From: Bradyrhizobium retamae
GTDB taxonomy: Bacteria; Pseudomonadota; Alphaproteobacteria; Rhizobiales; Xanthobacteraceae
Length of the DNA: 64,000 nucleotides
Direction: 5' to 3'
Assembly: GCF_001440415.1 (NCBI RefSeq)
Contig: NZ_LLYA01000146.1
Span: 54,091 to 118,090, forward strand
Of the stretch, positions 44,012-53,049 are shown piece after piece; the first letter of the stretch is position 1, and each line of letters begins with the position of its first letter. A program made the translations under genes and the position numbers. The notes beneath the pieces are model-generated. The model saw nothing but the letters and a program-made list of their open reading frames with translations, did not search any database and was not told the origin of the DNA.

Positions 44012-45028
44012 TCAGCCGGCGATACGGCGCGGTCCCTTGCGCGCGGCAGACGCCGCGGGCTTGGCGGGCTGCTCGAGGCAGCGGATCGCGATCTCGAGAC
44101 TGGCGACGCCCTCGTCGCCGGAAACGGCGGGCACATCGCCGGTGCGGACGGCATCGAGGAATGCGATCAGCTCGGCGCGCAGCGGTTCGTCATGACCAAC
44201 GGGCAAATGCCGCATCGAGTAGCTGCCGTCGGGCTTGAAGCCGAAGCACTCGGTCACCTGCCGTGTCAAAAGATCGCCCATCACATATTTGCCGCGGGTT
44301 GCGACCGTAACGCTGCGCGCCTTGAACGGGGTCAGCCAGTTGGTGTTGATATGGGCAAGCACGCCCGAAGCGGTGCGGAATTGCAGGAGCGCGATGTCCT
44401 CGCGCTCGGCAACCGCGCTGGAAAGCTGCGGCTGCACCTCGACGATATCGGACTCGGTGAACCAGCGGATCAGGTCGATATCGTGGACGGCGAGATCAAT
44501 CACGACGCCGACATTGGACATGCGCGGCGGAAACGGTCCGACGCGGGTGATGCCGATCGAAAGAATGTCCTCACCCGAGATCGCCTGCTTGATCGCGGCG
44601 ACCGCCGGATTGAAGCGCTCGACATGGCCGACCATCAGCGTCACGCCGGCACTACGCGCCGCATTGACGATGTCCTGCCCTTCCTCGACGGTCGAGGCCA
44701 CCGGCTTCTCGACCAGGAGGTGGATGTTGCGGGTGATGCAGGCGAGCGCAATCTCGTGATGAAGATGGGTCGGCGCCGCGATCGTAATGGCATCGACGCC
44801 CTCGTCAAACAGCTCGTCGAGTTCGGCGAACGCACGGCAGCCGGCGAGCGCGGTGGCGCGCGCGCGGTGTTCGGGCAACGGATCGACAATGCCGACCAGC
44901 GTCACGCCGGGCAGACCGGCCAGCACGCGGGCATGGTTGCTGCCCATCACGCCCGCGCCGACCACGCCGACGCGCAAGCCGCGTTTTGCGTCGGCCTTCG
45001 CGTCGAATGCGGCCCCTTTGGAACTCAT
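44012..45028 (-). CDS. gnnA: Gfo/Idh/MocA oxidoreductase, GnnA-like UDP-GlcNAc 3-dehydrogenase
   Basis: A 338-residue NAD(P)-dependent sugar oxidoreductase. The Rossmann motif is VGVVGAGVMGSNHARVLA, followed by the family EKP motif (LLVEKPVAST) and the catalytic His region DLAVHDIDLIRWF. The block VGHVERFNPAVAAIK with RVGPFPPRMSNVGVVIDLAV resembles UDP-N-acetylglucosamine 3-dehydrogenases, rather than the WbpB enzymes that need a uronate. The 3-oxo product would be aminated by the adjacent GnnB-like enzyme. First gene of the pair. Confidence 0.68.
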   Translation of the reverse strand: MSSKGAAFDAKADAKRGLRVGVVGAGVMGSNHARVLAGLPGVTLVGIVDPLPEHRARATALAGCRAFAELDELFDEGVDAITIAAPTHLHHEIALACITRNIHLLVEKPVASTVEEGQDIVNAARSAGVTLMVGHVERFNPAVAAIKQAISGEDILSIGITRVGPFPPRMSNVGVVIDLAVHDIDLIRWFTESDIVEVQPQLSSAVAEREDIALLQFRTASGVLAHINTNWLTPFKARSVTVATRGKYVMGDLLTRQVTECFGFKPDGSYSMRHLPVGHDEPLRAELIAFLDAVRTGDVPAVSGDEGVASLEIAIRCLEQPAKPAASAARKGPRRIAG

Positions 45029-45189
45029 GATTTGTCGACCCCAAGCAGATTCCAGGCAGAATTGCGCCGGTAGTATCCCCGGCGGTTCTCTAGCACGCCA
45101 TCACAGATGTGGCGAACGCGATCGACGGTTTTCAGACACGTTTTGATTCAAAGAATTACAACCGCGGGCCCGGTAGAACTACGGTCGGC

Positions 45190-46602
45190 TCAACTGCGCT
45201 GGTAGTCGTCCTCGATGCGGATGATGTCGTCCTCACCGAGATAACTCCCGGTCTGGACCTCGATCAGTTCGAGCTGGATCTTGCCCGGATTTTCCAGCCG
45301 GTGCACCGCGCCGATCGGGATGTAGATCGATTCGTTCTCGTGCACGGTCTTGACCAGTTCGTTGACGGTCACCTGCGCCGTTCCGCGCACCACGATCCAG
45401 TGCTCGGATCGATGATGGTGTTTTTGCAGCGACAGCCGCCCGCCCGGCTTGACGATGATGCGCTTGACCTGATGCCGGTTGCCATTGTCGACCGACTGAT
45501 AGGATCCCCAGGGCCGATGCACCCTGATGTGGTCTTCCGTCACCTGCGGCGCCACTGTCTTCAATTTCGCGACCAGCCGCTTCAGCCCGTTGGCGTCCTT
45601 CTGCCTGCTAACCAGCACGGCGTCCTGAGTTGCGACCACCACGAGGTCGTCGACGCCTTCGAGCGCGACCAGCGCGCGATCGGTCGATACGTTGCAATTG
45701 CGAGAATCCTCAAACACGGCTGCGCCGCGCGCTGCGTTGCCCTCTCCGTCCTTGCCGGACAATTCCCACACCGCATGCCAGGAGCCGACGTCGGACCAGC
45801 CGCACGCGACCGGCACGACCGCGGCACGCGAGGTCTTCTCCATCACTGCATAGTCGATCGAGATCGATTTCGCCGATCCGAACGCGGCCTCGTCGAGCTT
45901 GACGAAGCCAAGGTCGGTGCCTGCCTTCGTCACTGCTTCAGTGACGGCTTGGACGCTGTCCGCATCAACCTTGCTGTACTCATCCGACAGCACGGCGGCG
46001 CGGAACATGAAGTTGCCGCTGTTCCAGAGATAGCCCGACTTGACGTACTCAGCCGCGGTTGCCGGATCGGGCTTCTCGACGAACTTCGCGACTGCGCGAA
46101 CCTTGCCGGAAATGACTTCGCCGGGATTGATGTAGCCATATTCGGTGGCGGCGCGTTCGGGCTGCACGCCGAACGTCACGATGTGCCCGGCTTCCGCGGC
46201 AGCCAGCCCTTCGCGGCAGGCGGCGAGGAAAGCGGGCGTGTCGCGCACCACGTGGTCGGCGGCGAGCGCCAGCACGATGGCATCCTTGTCGCGCGCTTGC
46301 GCAAAGGCAGCGCCGGCCGCGATCGCAGGCCCGGAATCGCGCCGCATCGGTTCGAGCAGCACGTCGGCTTCCAGTCCGACCTCCGCCAATTGCTCGAGCA
46401 CCATGAAGCGATAGGCGTTGTTGGTGATGATGACGGGCCGTTCGAACAGCCCAGCATCCGAAACCCGGAACAGCGTATCCTGGAATGTCGAACGCGCGCC
46501 GAACAGGGACAGGAACTGCTTGGGATGAACCTCGCGTGAGGCCGGCCACAGCCGGGTTCCCGCGCCGCCGCACATGATGAGAGGGATAATTCGTCGGTTC
46601 AT
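45190..46602 (-). CDS. manC: Mannose-1-phosphate guanylyltransferase / mannose-6-phosphate isomerase
   Basis: A 470-residue type II bifunctional enzyme that makes GDP-mannose. The N-terminal nucleotidyltransferase has MCGGAGTRLWPASREVHPKQ, LALAADHVV and FVEKPDPA; the C-terminal cupin isomerase domain has RVHRPWGSYQSVD and the metal site QKHHHRSEHWIVVRGTA. GDP-mannose feeds LPS mannose and, via the gmd/fcl genes at the right edge, GDP-fucose. The ATG at 46602 is seven bases after the stop of the epimerase gene, so the two are one operon. Confidence 0.93.
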   Translation of the reverse strand: MNRRIIPLIMCGGAGTRLWPASREVHPKQFLSLFGARSTFQDTLFRVSDAGLFERPVIITNNAYRFMVLEQLAEVGLEADVLLEPMRRDSGPAIAAGAAFAQARDKDAIVLALAADHVVRDTPAFLAACREGLAAAEAGHIVTFGVQPERAATEYGYINPGEVISGKVRAVAKFVEKPDPATAAEYVKSGYLWNSGNFMFRAAVLSDEYSKVDADSVQAVTEAVTKAGTDLGFVKLDEAAFGSAKSISIDYAVMEKTSRAAVVPVACGWSDVGSWHAVWELSGKDGEGNAARGAAVFEDSRNCNVSTDRALVALEGVDDLVVVATQDAVLVSRQKDANGLKRLVAKLKTVAPQVTEDHIRVHRPWGSYQSVDNGNRHQVKRIIVKPGGRLSLQKHHHRSEHWIVVRGTAQVTVNELVKTVHENESIYIPIGAVHRLENPGKIQLELIEVQTGSYLGEDDIIRIEDDYQRS

Positions 46603-46609
46603 CGGCGCC

Positions 46610-47599
46610 TCAAATCCTGTAGTAGCCACGATACCAGCCAACGAAGTCGCGAAGCCCTTCCTCGATCGAAGTCTGCGGCCTGAAGCCGGTATCGCGCATC
46701 AGTTCGGTTACGTCAGCAAAAGTCTCGGTCACATCTCCGGGCTGCATCGGCAGCATCTCCTTGACCGCCGCGCGGCCCAATTCCCGCTCCAAAACTGCTA
46801 TCACATGGGTCAGCTCTTCCGGATGATTATTGCCGACATTGTAAATTTTTGCCGGCGCCCCGGCGCCCTGCCCCCCGTCGCGCGGGGCCTGGTCGACCAG
46901 TCGCAATACGGCGCGCGTCACGTCCTCGATATAGGTAAAGTCGCGTCGCATCCTGCCATGGTTGAAGAGCCTGATCGGGGTACCCTCCACGATCGCCTTG
47001 GTAAACAGGTAGACCGCCATGTCGGGCCGTCCCCATGGCCCATAAATGGTGAAGAACCGCAGGCCCGTTACTGGAAGACGATAGAGATGGCTGTAGGAAT
47101 GCGCGATCAGCTCATTGGCCTTCTTGGTGGCGGCATAGAGGCTGATCGGATGGTCGGTTTTGTCCTCCACCGAAAACGGTAGTTTCGTATTGGCGCCGTA
47201 GACCGATGAGGACGAGGCATAGACCAGATGGCCGCAGCCATGATGCCGGCAGCCTTCCAGCACGTTGACGAAGCCTGCGAGATTGGCATCGACATAGGCG
47301 TGCGGATGATCGATCGAATAACGCACGCCGGGCTGGGCTGCGAGATGCACCACGCTTGGAAAGCGGTGTTTGGCGAACAGGCGTTCCACTGACGTGCGAC
47401 TAGCGAGATCGATCTGCTCGAATGTGAAACCCTGCTCCCGGCGCAGCTCGTCCAGCCGCGCCCGCTTCAACGCCGGATCGTAATAATCGTTGAGATTGTC
47501 GAGCCCGACCACCCCTCGTCCTTCGGCCAGCAGCCGGCGCGCAACGTGGAAGCCGATGAAACCCGCAGCTCCGGTGACCAATATGGGTTGATCCGGCAT
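46610..47599 (-). CDS. NAD-dependent UDP-sugar 4-epimerase (UDP-glucuronate 4-epimerase type)
   Basis: A 329-residue extended short-chain dehydrogenase. The N-terminus has VTGAAGFIGFHVARRLL, the segment VGLDNLNDYYDPALKRARL is typical of UDP-GlcA epimerases (LpsL/Cap1J type), and the active-site Y-x3-K is LYAATKKANE, with LRFFTIYGPWGRPDMA after it. UDP-galacturonate, its expected product, is a constituent of rhizobial lipid A and core. It leads manC in an operon and is divergent from the flippase-like gene. Confidence 0.82.
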   Translation of the reverse strand: MPDQPILVTGAAGFIGFHVARRLLAEGRGVVGLDNLNDYYDPALKRARLDELRREQGFTFEQIDLASRTSVERLFAKHRFPSVVHLAAQPGVRYSIDHPHAYVDANLAGFVNVLEGCRHHGCGHLVYASSSSVYGANTKLPFSVEDKTDHPISLYAATKKANELIAHSYSHLYRLPVTGLRFFTIYGPWGRPDMAVYLFTKAIVEGTPIRLFNHGRMRRDFTYIEDVTRAVLRLVDQAPRDGGQGAGAPAKIYNVGNNHPEELTHVIAVLERELGRAAVKEMLPMQPGDVTETFADVTELMRDTGFRPQTSIEEGLRDFVGWYRGYYRI

Positions 47600-47780
47600 C
47601 GTATCCTTGGAAGGCGCCGCTCAATGGCTGAAATCTCTGTCGCTAGGCCTCTTTACCTGCGTTGCCGAGGCCACCGCAACACCTACCAGCCCCGCTATTG
47701 CCAGATCGGCCCGAAAACCATACCAAGGCGCCGAATTGCACCGCTTTTTGCACCCTCTTCTCAAACCCGGCACGGGCGAG

Positions 47781-48740
47781 ATGCGCCGAATCCTGCTTTC
47801 GACATTAAAGATACTGGTCTCGGCGGCGCTCTTGTATTTCTCGTTGCGCAAGGTCGACCTCGCCGACCTCGCGGCCCGCATCGACGTTTCCAGCCTGGGC
47901 TGGATCGGTGTTGCGATTGCCGTGACGTTCCTGCAGATATTCGTCGGCGTCCTGCGATGGCGCGAGATCGGAGCGGAATGCGGCGCGCCGCTGCCGACCC
48001 GGCAGGCGATGCGCTTCAACGTGATCGGGATGTTCTTCAACCAGACGCTACCGTCCTCGATCGGCGGCGATGCGGTCAGGCTATGGCTCGTCGCGCGCAG
48101 CGGCGCCGGCTGGCGGGCGGCGACCTATTCCATCTTCGTCGACCGTGCCATCGGCCTGATCGCGCTAGCCGTCGTCATCGTTGCGAGCCTGCCGTGGAGC
48201 TATCGCCTGATCACCGATCCCCACGGTAGGTCGGCGCTGCTGTTCGTCGATTTCGCAGCGCTTGCCGGTGGCCTCGGATTTCTCCTGCTCGGCAGGCTGC
48301 GGTGGCCGTGGCTGAAGCACTGGTGGGGCACCCATCACATCTACGCCTGCTCGGTGATCGCCAATCGCGTGCTGTTCAGCCGCACTCACGGCCCGAAAGT
48401 CGCGGTGCTGTCGTTATTGGTGCACGTACTTGCCGTCGTCATCGCCTGGTGCGTGGTGCAATCGATCGCCGCCCCCGTTGTGTTCGGCCAGATCTTCCAG
48501 CTCGTTCCGCCCGTCATGCTGATCACCATGCTGCCGATCTCGATTGCCGGCTGGGGTGTTCGCGAAGCCACCATGGGGCTGGCGTTCGGGTATGCCGGCC
48601 TGATGGCCAACGAGGGCGTCAACATCTCCCTGCTCTATGGCGCGGTATCCTTCATCGTCGGTGCGATCGGCGGCCTGGTCTGGATTTTCAGCGCCGAGAA
48701 AGCCGCGCGGGGCGTGACGCCGATCGAAGTTCCCAAGTAA
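47781..48740 (+). CDS. Lysylphosphatidylglycerol synthase TM-domain / flippase-like protein (UPF0104)
   Basis: A 319-residue inner-membrane protein with about eight TM helices of the LPG_synthase_TM (AglD2/YbhN-like) group. The marker sequence is FFNQTLPSSIGGDAVRLWLV (G-G-D-x-x-R) and DRAIGLIALAVV. Members lack the catalytic lysyl-transfer domain and are tied to lipid or lipid-linked sugar movement. The ATG at 47781 (GAG-rich leader) starts the conserved sequence; the frame opens earlier at 47607 without similarity. Next gene, WecA-like, follows after 28 bases on the same strand. Confidence 0.82.
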   Translation: MRRILLSTLKILVSAALLYFSLRKVDLADLAARIDVSSLGWIGVAIAVTFLQIFVGVLRWREIGAECGAPLPTRQAMRFNVIGMFFNQTLPSSIGGDAVRLWLVARSGAGWRAATYSIFVDRAIGLIALAVVIVASLPWSYRLITDPHGRSALLFVDFAALAGGLGFLLLGRLRWPWLKHWWGTHHIYACSVIANRVLFSRTHGPKVAVLSLLVHVLAVVIAWCVVQSIAAPVVFGQIFQLVPPVMLITMLPISIAGWGVREATMGLAFGYAGLMANEGVNISLLYGAVSFIVGAIGGLVWIFSAEKAARGVTPIEVPK

Positions 48741-48768
48741 TTTTCGAACAACTTGCCGCGCGGGTAGA

Positions 48769-49791
48769 ATGGCCAATTCGCAACTATTGCTGTCGTTTGC
48801 CGCAGTAGTGCCGGCTGTGCTGTTGTCGGCCGTCCTGACATGGGCGATCCGGCCGCTGATGGTGCGGATAGCGCTGGCAAAACCGAATGCGCGCTCCTCC
48901 CATCAGGTTCCGACACCGCAGGGCGCGGGCGTCGCGGTGATCGCGGCCACGCTGATTGCGGCGGCTGCGGTCATCGCGCTTGCCGACGCGGTGGAGATGA
49001 GAATTCCCGTCGCCGTGTTCGGCGCGACGCTGTTCATCGCAGCCGTCGGCTTCGCTGATGACGTCAACTCGATTCCCGTGGTGCCGCGGCTATTGCTGCA
49101 GGGACTGGCCGTCGCGGTGGTGATCTTGGTCGCCCCCGACAGCTTGCGGATCGTTCCCGCCTGCCCGCTCTGGCTCGAGCGCAGCCTCCTGATCCTCGCA
49201 GGCCTGTGGTTCGTGAACCTCGTCAACTTTATGGACGGGCTGGACCTGATGACGGTCGCCGAGATCGTGCCCATCACCGGCGCACTCGTTCTGCTCGGTT
49301 GGCTCGGCGGACTTCCGGCATCGACGACGGTCGCTGCCGCAGCGCTGTTCGGCGCGATGCTCGGCTTCGCCCCCTTCAACCGGCCGGTAGCAAAAATCTT
49401 TCTCGGGGACGTCGGTAGCCTGCCGATCGGCCTGTTGGCCGGCTGGTGTCTCTTGCAGCTCGCCTGGCACCAGCAAGTGGCAGCGGCGCTGCTGTTGCCG
49501 CTGTATTACCTCGCCGATGCGACCGTCACGCTGCTGCGGCGCGTCGCGCGGCGCGAGCCGTTCTGGGCCGCGCATCGCACCCACTTCTATCAGCGCGCCA
49601 CCGACAACGGCTTCTCGGTATCGCGCGTGGTGAGCGAAGTGTTCGCGCTCAACCTCGTGCTGGCCGCATTGGCAATCGGCTCGGCCATGACCTCGTCGTC
49701 TACGATAACTGGCCTGCTACTCGGTGCTGGAGGCGCCGCGACGGCGCTCTTGATGCACCGTTTCTCGCGGCGGCGACCGTCTCGCGTCTGA
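48769..49791 (+). CDS. WecA/MraY-like polyprenyl-phosphate sugar-1-phosphate transferase
   Basis: A 340-residue protein with about ten TM helices that transfers a HexNAc-1-phosphate to undecaprenyl phosphate to start O-antigen synthesis. Motifs are PTPQGAGVAVI (start), FADDVNSIP, NFMDGLDLMTV (catalytic Asp), FLGDVGSLPIG and AHRTHFYQRA (carbohydrate-recognition loop, as in WecA/WbpL types). The DDxxD-like site is modified to ADDVN. It forms an operon with the flippase-like gene and converges on the next glycosyltransferase with a five-base gap. Confidence 0.88.
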   Translation: MANSQLLLSFAAVVPAVLLSAVLTWAIRPLMVRIALAKPNARSSHQVPTPQGAGVAVIAATLIAAAAVIALADAVEMRIPVAVFGATLFIAAVGFADDVNSIPVVPRLLLQGLAVAVVILVAPDSLRIVPACPLWLERSLLILAGLWFVNLVNFMDGLDLMTVAEIVPITGALVLLGWLGGLPASTTVAAAALFGAMLGFAPFNRPVAKIFLGDVGSLPIGLLAGWCLLQLAWHQQVAAALLLPLYYLADATVTLLRRVARREPFWAAHRTHFYQRATDNGFSVSRVVSEVFALNLVLAALAIGSAMTSSSTITGLLLGAGGAATALLMHRFSRRRPSRV

Positions 49792-49796
49792 TCCAG

Positions 49797-50993
49797 CTAC
49801 TTTTGGGCGAGCTCGCGGATGAGGCAGCAATAGTTGGCCATGGCGATTTCAAAATCAAAGCGCCTGGAGATTTCAGCCGCGCGTTCGGCCCGCTGTGGGT
49901 CGTCGGCCTGAGCGGCGCGACTGACCGTTTTCGCCAGTTCGCCGGCGTTGCCGGGCTCCACCACCCAGCCGACATTGTGCTCGATGACCGTCAGCGCCGC
50001 CTCGGCATCCGCTTCGGAAACCAGGATCACCGGACGGCCGATCGCCAGCAGATTGTAGAATCGGCTGGGCACCGACACGCCGGCGACGTTCCTGCGGTAG
50101 GGAATGATCCAGACGTCCGCCGCAGAAAGAAACGCCTCTAGCTGCTCCTCCTCGACGCGATCGACCAGGGTAACGTTCGGGAGCTTTGCCTCGGCCTGCA
50201 TGGCCTTCAACTGGTCGAACCCGATCCCCCAGCCCGACAGCAGGAAGTGTATATCCTTGTCGTCGCGCAGCAGGCGCGCCGCTTCGAACACGATGACGGG
50301 ATCGTGGGTAAAGCCGAGATTGCCTGACAGTCCGACGACGAAGCGGGCGGAAAGCGACTGGCGGTACGGATTGCCTGGGTCGATCGCGCGAACGCCACGC
50401 GCAAGTGTCGCCCAGTTCGGAATGAAGCGGATCTTGTCACTTGTCATTCCGCCATAGCGCAGCAGCAGCTTCTCGGTGTCGCGGCCGATGATGACGACGG
50501 CGTCGAGCGCGCGAAACATCGGCGCGTTCAAGGCGCGCATCGCTTTCGCCACGATCGACTGCGGCTTCAACAGGCCAGCCATGACGAGGACGTCGGGATA
50601 GAGATCGTGCATGATCAGCGCCGATCTCGCGCGTTTCAATTTGGCCGCGGCGGCAAACGCGTAAGGCAGCATGAAGGGGGCCGGCACGGTCAGCGTGACG
50701 TCACCGCGCCGCAACCTCGCCAGCAGCACGAAAAACATCCGGACCGTGAACAGCAATTCGGCCACGGCGCGCCTTCCCAGCGCGCCCTTGCCCGGCATCC
50801 AGTTCTTGACCTCGACGACCTCAGGCTTGCCCGCTTGCGCCGATATCGCGGAGCCCGCCGTTCCCGACAGCACCAGCACCTCGGCCTCCGGCGCCGCGCG
50901 GTCGGAAACCGCGGCCATGATCGCCGCCGTCGTGCTCGGATCGGGCGGATAATGCTGGCTGACGACGACGACTTTTCCGGACTTCTGAATCAT
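49797..50993 (-). CDS. Glycosyltransferase family 4, WcaI/WbuB-like
   Basis: A 398-residue GT-B transferase. The N-terminus VVVVSQHYPPDPSTTAAIMA and the helix LFTVRMFFVLLARLRRGDV, with MHDLYPDVLVMAGL, resemble WcaI/WbuB (L-fucosamine or fucosyl transferases of O-antigen). The donor side has VGLSGNLGFTHDP and VSVPSRFYNLLAIGRPVILV. The ATG at 50993 begins the conserved sequence. It is the last gene of the minus-strand hldD-hldE-waaL-capD operon. GDP-fucose from the gmd/fcl genes is a candidate donor (inference). Confidence 0.82.
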   Translation of the reverse strand: MIQKSGKVVVVSQHYPPDPSTTAAIMAAVSDRAAPEAEVLVLSGTAGSAISAQAGKPEVVEVKNWMPGKGALGRRAVAELLFTVRMFFVLLARLRRGDVTLTVPAPFMLPYAFAAAAKLKRARSALIMHDLYPDVLVMAGLLKPQSIVAKAMRALNAPMFRALDAVVIIGRDTEKLLLRYGGMTSDKIRFIPNWATLARGVRAIDPGNPYRQSLSARFVVGLSGNLGFTHDPVIVFEAARLLRDDKDIHFLLSGWGIGFDQLKAMQAEAKLPNVTLVDRVEEEQLEAFLSAADVWIIPYRRNVAGVSVPSRFYNLLAIGRPVILVSEADAEAALTVIEHNVGWVVEPGNAGELAKTVSRAAQADDPQRAERAAEISRRFDFEIAMANYCCLIRELAQK

Positions 50994-51047
50994 GGCTTCC
51001 GAAGGGGTACGAATGGCCGCGGGGACCAACCGGGCGAGGCAGCAAAA

Positions 51048-52964
51048 TCAGGCGGCGTTCGATCCGAATTCCGGCACGGCATCCTTGAGCACCGCGCGGA
51101 TGGTGGAGCGGTCATCCCGCGCGATTGCATCCTCCAGCGCAGCAAGCCATTTTCGCAAGGTCTGCATCGGCGGCTCATTCGGCTTCGCCGCCATGATGCC
51201 GGCGACCCCGATCTCGACCGGCGGCTCCTCGGTGGCGAACAGTATCTCGTTCAGCCGCTCGCCCGGCCGCATGCCGGTGAACACTACCTCGATGTCGACG
51301 CCCGGTTCGAGGCCGGACAGGCGGATCATCCGCTCTGCAAGCTCCACGATTTTGACCGGCTGTCCCATGTTGAGAACATAGACGGAGACGTCGGGCCGCG
51401 CCGGCGTCAGTGCGTGCGTGGCTGCGGTCAGCACGAGGTCGCAGGCTTCGCGGATCGTCATGAAGTACCGGACCATGTCCGGATGCGTCACCGTAACAGG
51501 ACCGCCGGCCTCGATCTGCGCCTTGAATTTCGGCACCACCGATCCGTTCGAGGCCAGTACGTTGCCGAACCGCACTGAGATCAGCCTCATGTGCGGCTTG
51601 CCCTCCGATTGCGTCATCAGGTCGTGGTCGAACGCCTGGCAATACATTTCGGCGAAGCGCTTGGTCAGTCCCAGCATCGAGACCGGCTCGATCGCCTTGT
51701 CGGTCGAGATCATCACCATGGCTTCGGCGCCCGCCGCCTGCGCGGCGTCGGCGACATTGACCGAACCGAAGATGTTGGTCTTGACGCCCTCGCTCCAATC
51801 GCGCTCGAGGATCGGCACGTGCTTCAGCGCTGCGGCATGAAACACGATATCGGGCTTGAACTCCCGCATCAGGCCCATGATCCGTTCACGATCGCGGATG
51901 TCGGCGATCCGGCCCTCGACGGCGACATTGGCTGCCCGTGCCGTCAGCGCTTCCGTGACCGCGTAAAGCGCCGGTTCCGAGTGCTCGATCACCAATAGCC
52001 GCGCGGCGCCAAAGGTCGCGACGCGGTCGCATATCTCCGAACCGATCGAGCCGCCGCCGCCGGTGACGATCACCGATTTGCCCTTCACCAGCGCTTCAAG
52101 CCGCGCGTAGTCGATCTTCTCGCTTGGCCGCAGCAAAAGGTCTTCGACGGCGACATTGGTCAGCCTCGGCACGTCGCCGCTTTCGAGCGACGGCAGGCGG
52201 CTGACGAACAGCCCGAGCCGCTTGGCCCGCATCAGAACCGCCTCGGGGTGCGCCTCGGGTTCGAACGCCGACGGCGTCATGACGACCCGCGAAATCGGCT
52301 TTCCCCGTCCGGCATAATCGCGGACCACGTCCTCGACGTCGTCGATCCCGCCCAGCACCGGCACGTTGCGGATCGACTGCCCGCGGTCCGCGGCCGAAGG
52401 CGACAGCACGCCAACGGGCCAAAGCTGCTTGACTGCGCCGCTCTCGATCGCGCGCAACAGCACCTCGGCGTCGGCGGCGCGGCCGATCAACAGCGTCGCC
52501 GATGCGCCTTCGGTCCGGGCATGGCGGCGAACCCGCGTGTAACGGAAATAACGATAGCCGAAGCGGAGCGCGCTCAGCGCGAACACCTGCAGAAACCAGT
52601 AGAGAACGATGGTGACACGGCCGAACAGCACCGGCGTCTTGCCGTTCGATGCGGCGAAAATGAAGGCATAGTCCAACACGACGAGCGTTACCGCCAGAAG
52701 GGTCGCCACGCGCAGGATATTCAGTGCATCGGGAAGCGAAATGAAACGCCATTTCGTCGTCGTCAGATTGAAGACGTAGCAGATAACGATGCTGAAGGCG
52801 ACGAAGAGGGGCAGAATGCGCAGCAGCAGCGGCAGGCGGGCATAGAAGCCCTCGCCTCCCTCGAAGCGCAGGTAGAAGCTTGCGAGCAGCGCAAGCGCGG
52901 TCACCAACGCATCATGCGCTGCGATCAGGTAATTGCGACGGGTCAGTTGCGAAAGAGGCGTCAT
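51048..52964 (-). CDS. CapD/WbpM-type nucleotide-sugar 4,6-dehydratase, membrane-bound
   Basis: A 638-residue protein: about four TM helices (first 140 residues), a CoA-binding-like domain, then an SDR dehydratase domain starting SVIVTGGGGSIGSEICDRV. It converts UDP-GlcNAc to a 4-keto-6-deoxy sugar for O-antigen residues. The catalytic region reads STDKAIEPVSMLGLTKRFAE: Ser420, Lys435, and Leu431 at the place held by Tyr in most SDRs and Met in WbpM. In the operon it follows waaL with an 85-base gap and precedes the glycosyltransferase. Confidence 0.88.
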   Translation of the reverse strand: MTPLSQLTRRNYLIAAHDALVTALALLASFYLRFEGGEGFYARLPLLLRILPLFVAFSIVICYVFNLTTTKWRFISLPDALNILRVATLLAVTLVVLDYAFIFAASNGKTPVLFGRVTIVLYWFLQVFALSALRFGYRYFRYTRVRRHARTEGASATLLIGRAADAEVLLRAIESGAVKQLWPVGVLSPSAADRGQSIRNVPVLGGIDDVEDVVRDYAGRGKPISRVVMTPSAFEPEAHPEAVLMRAKRLGLFVSRLPSLESGDVPRLTNVAVEDLLLRPSEKIDYARLEALVKGKSVIVTGGGGSIGSEICDRVATFGAARLLVIEHSEPALYAVTEALTARAANVAVEGRIADIRDRERIMGLMREFKPDIVFHAAALKHVPILERDWSEGVKTNIFGSVNVADAAQAAGAEAMVMISTDKAIEPVSMLGLTKRFAEMYCQAFDHDLMTQSEGKPHMRLISVRFGNVLASNGSVVPKFKAQIEAGGPVTVTHPDMVRYFMTIREACDLVLTAATHALTPARPDVSVYVLNMGQPVKIVELAERMIRLSGLEPGVDIEVVFTGMRPGERLNEILFATEEPPVEIGVAGIMAAKPNEPPMQTLRKWLAALEDAIARDDRSTIRAVLKDAVPEFGSNAA

Positions 52965-53049
52965 TCCATTGGCCGGCTGCGGAAACGATCGGGATTCGCG
53001 GGGCGTCCCTCGCCCGCTGATATCTTATCTGCGGCGTGCATGCCAGCAA

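Noticed and set aside
42899..45073. 724-residue plus frame opposite the gnnA/gnnB-like genes
   Set aside because: Spans two well-supported minus-strand genes and their gap; composition is that of a shadow.
45109..46539. 476-residue plus frame opposite manC
   Set aside because: Antisense to a fully conserved ManC.
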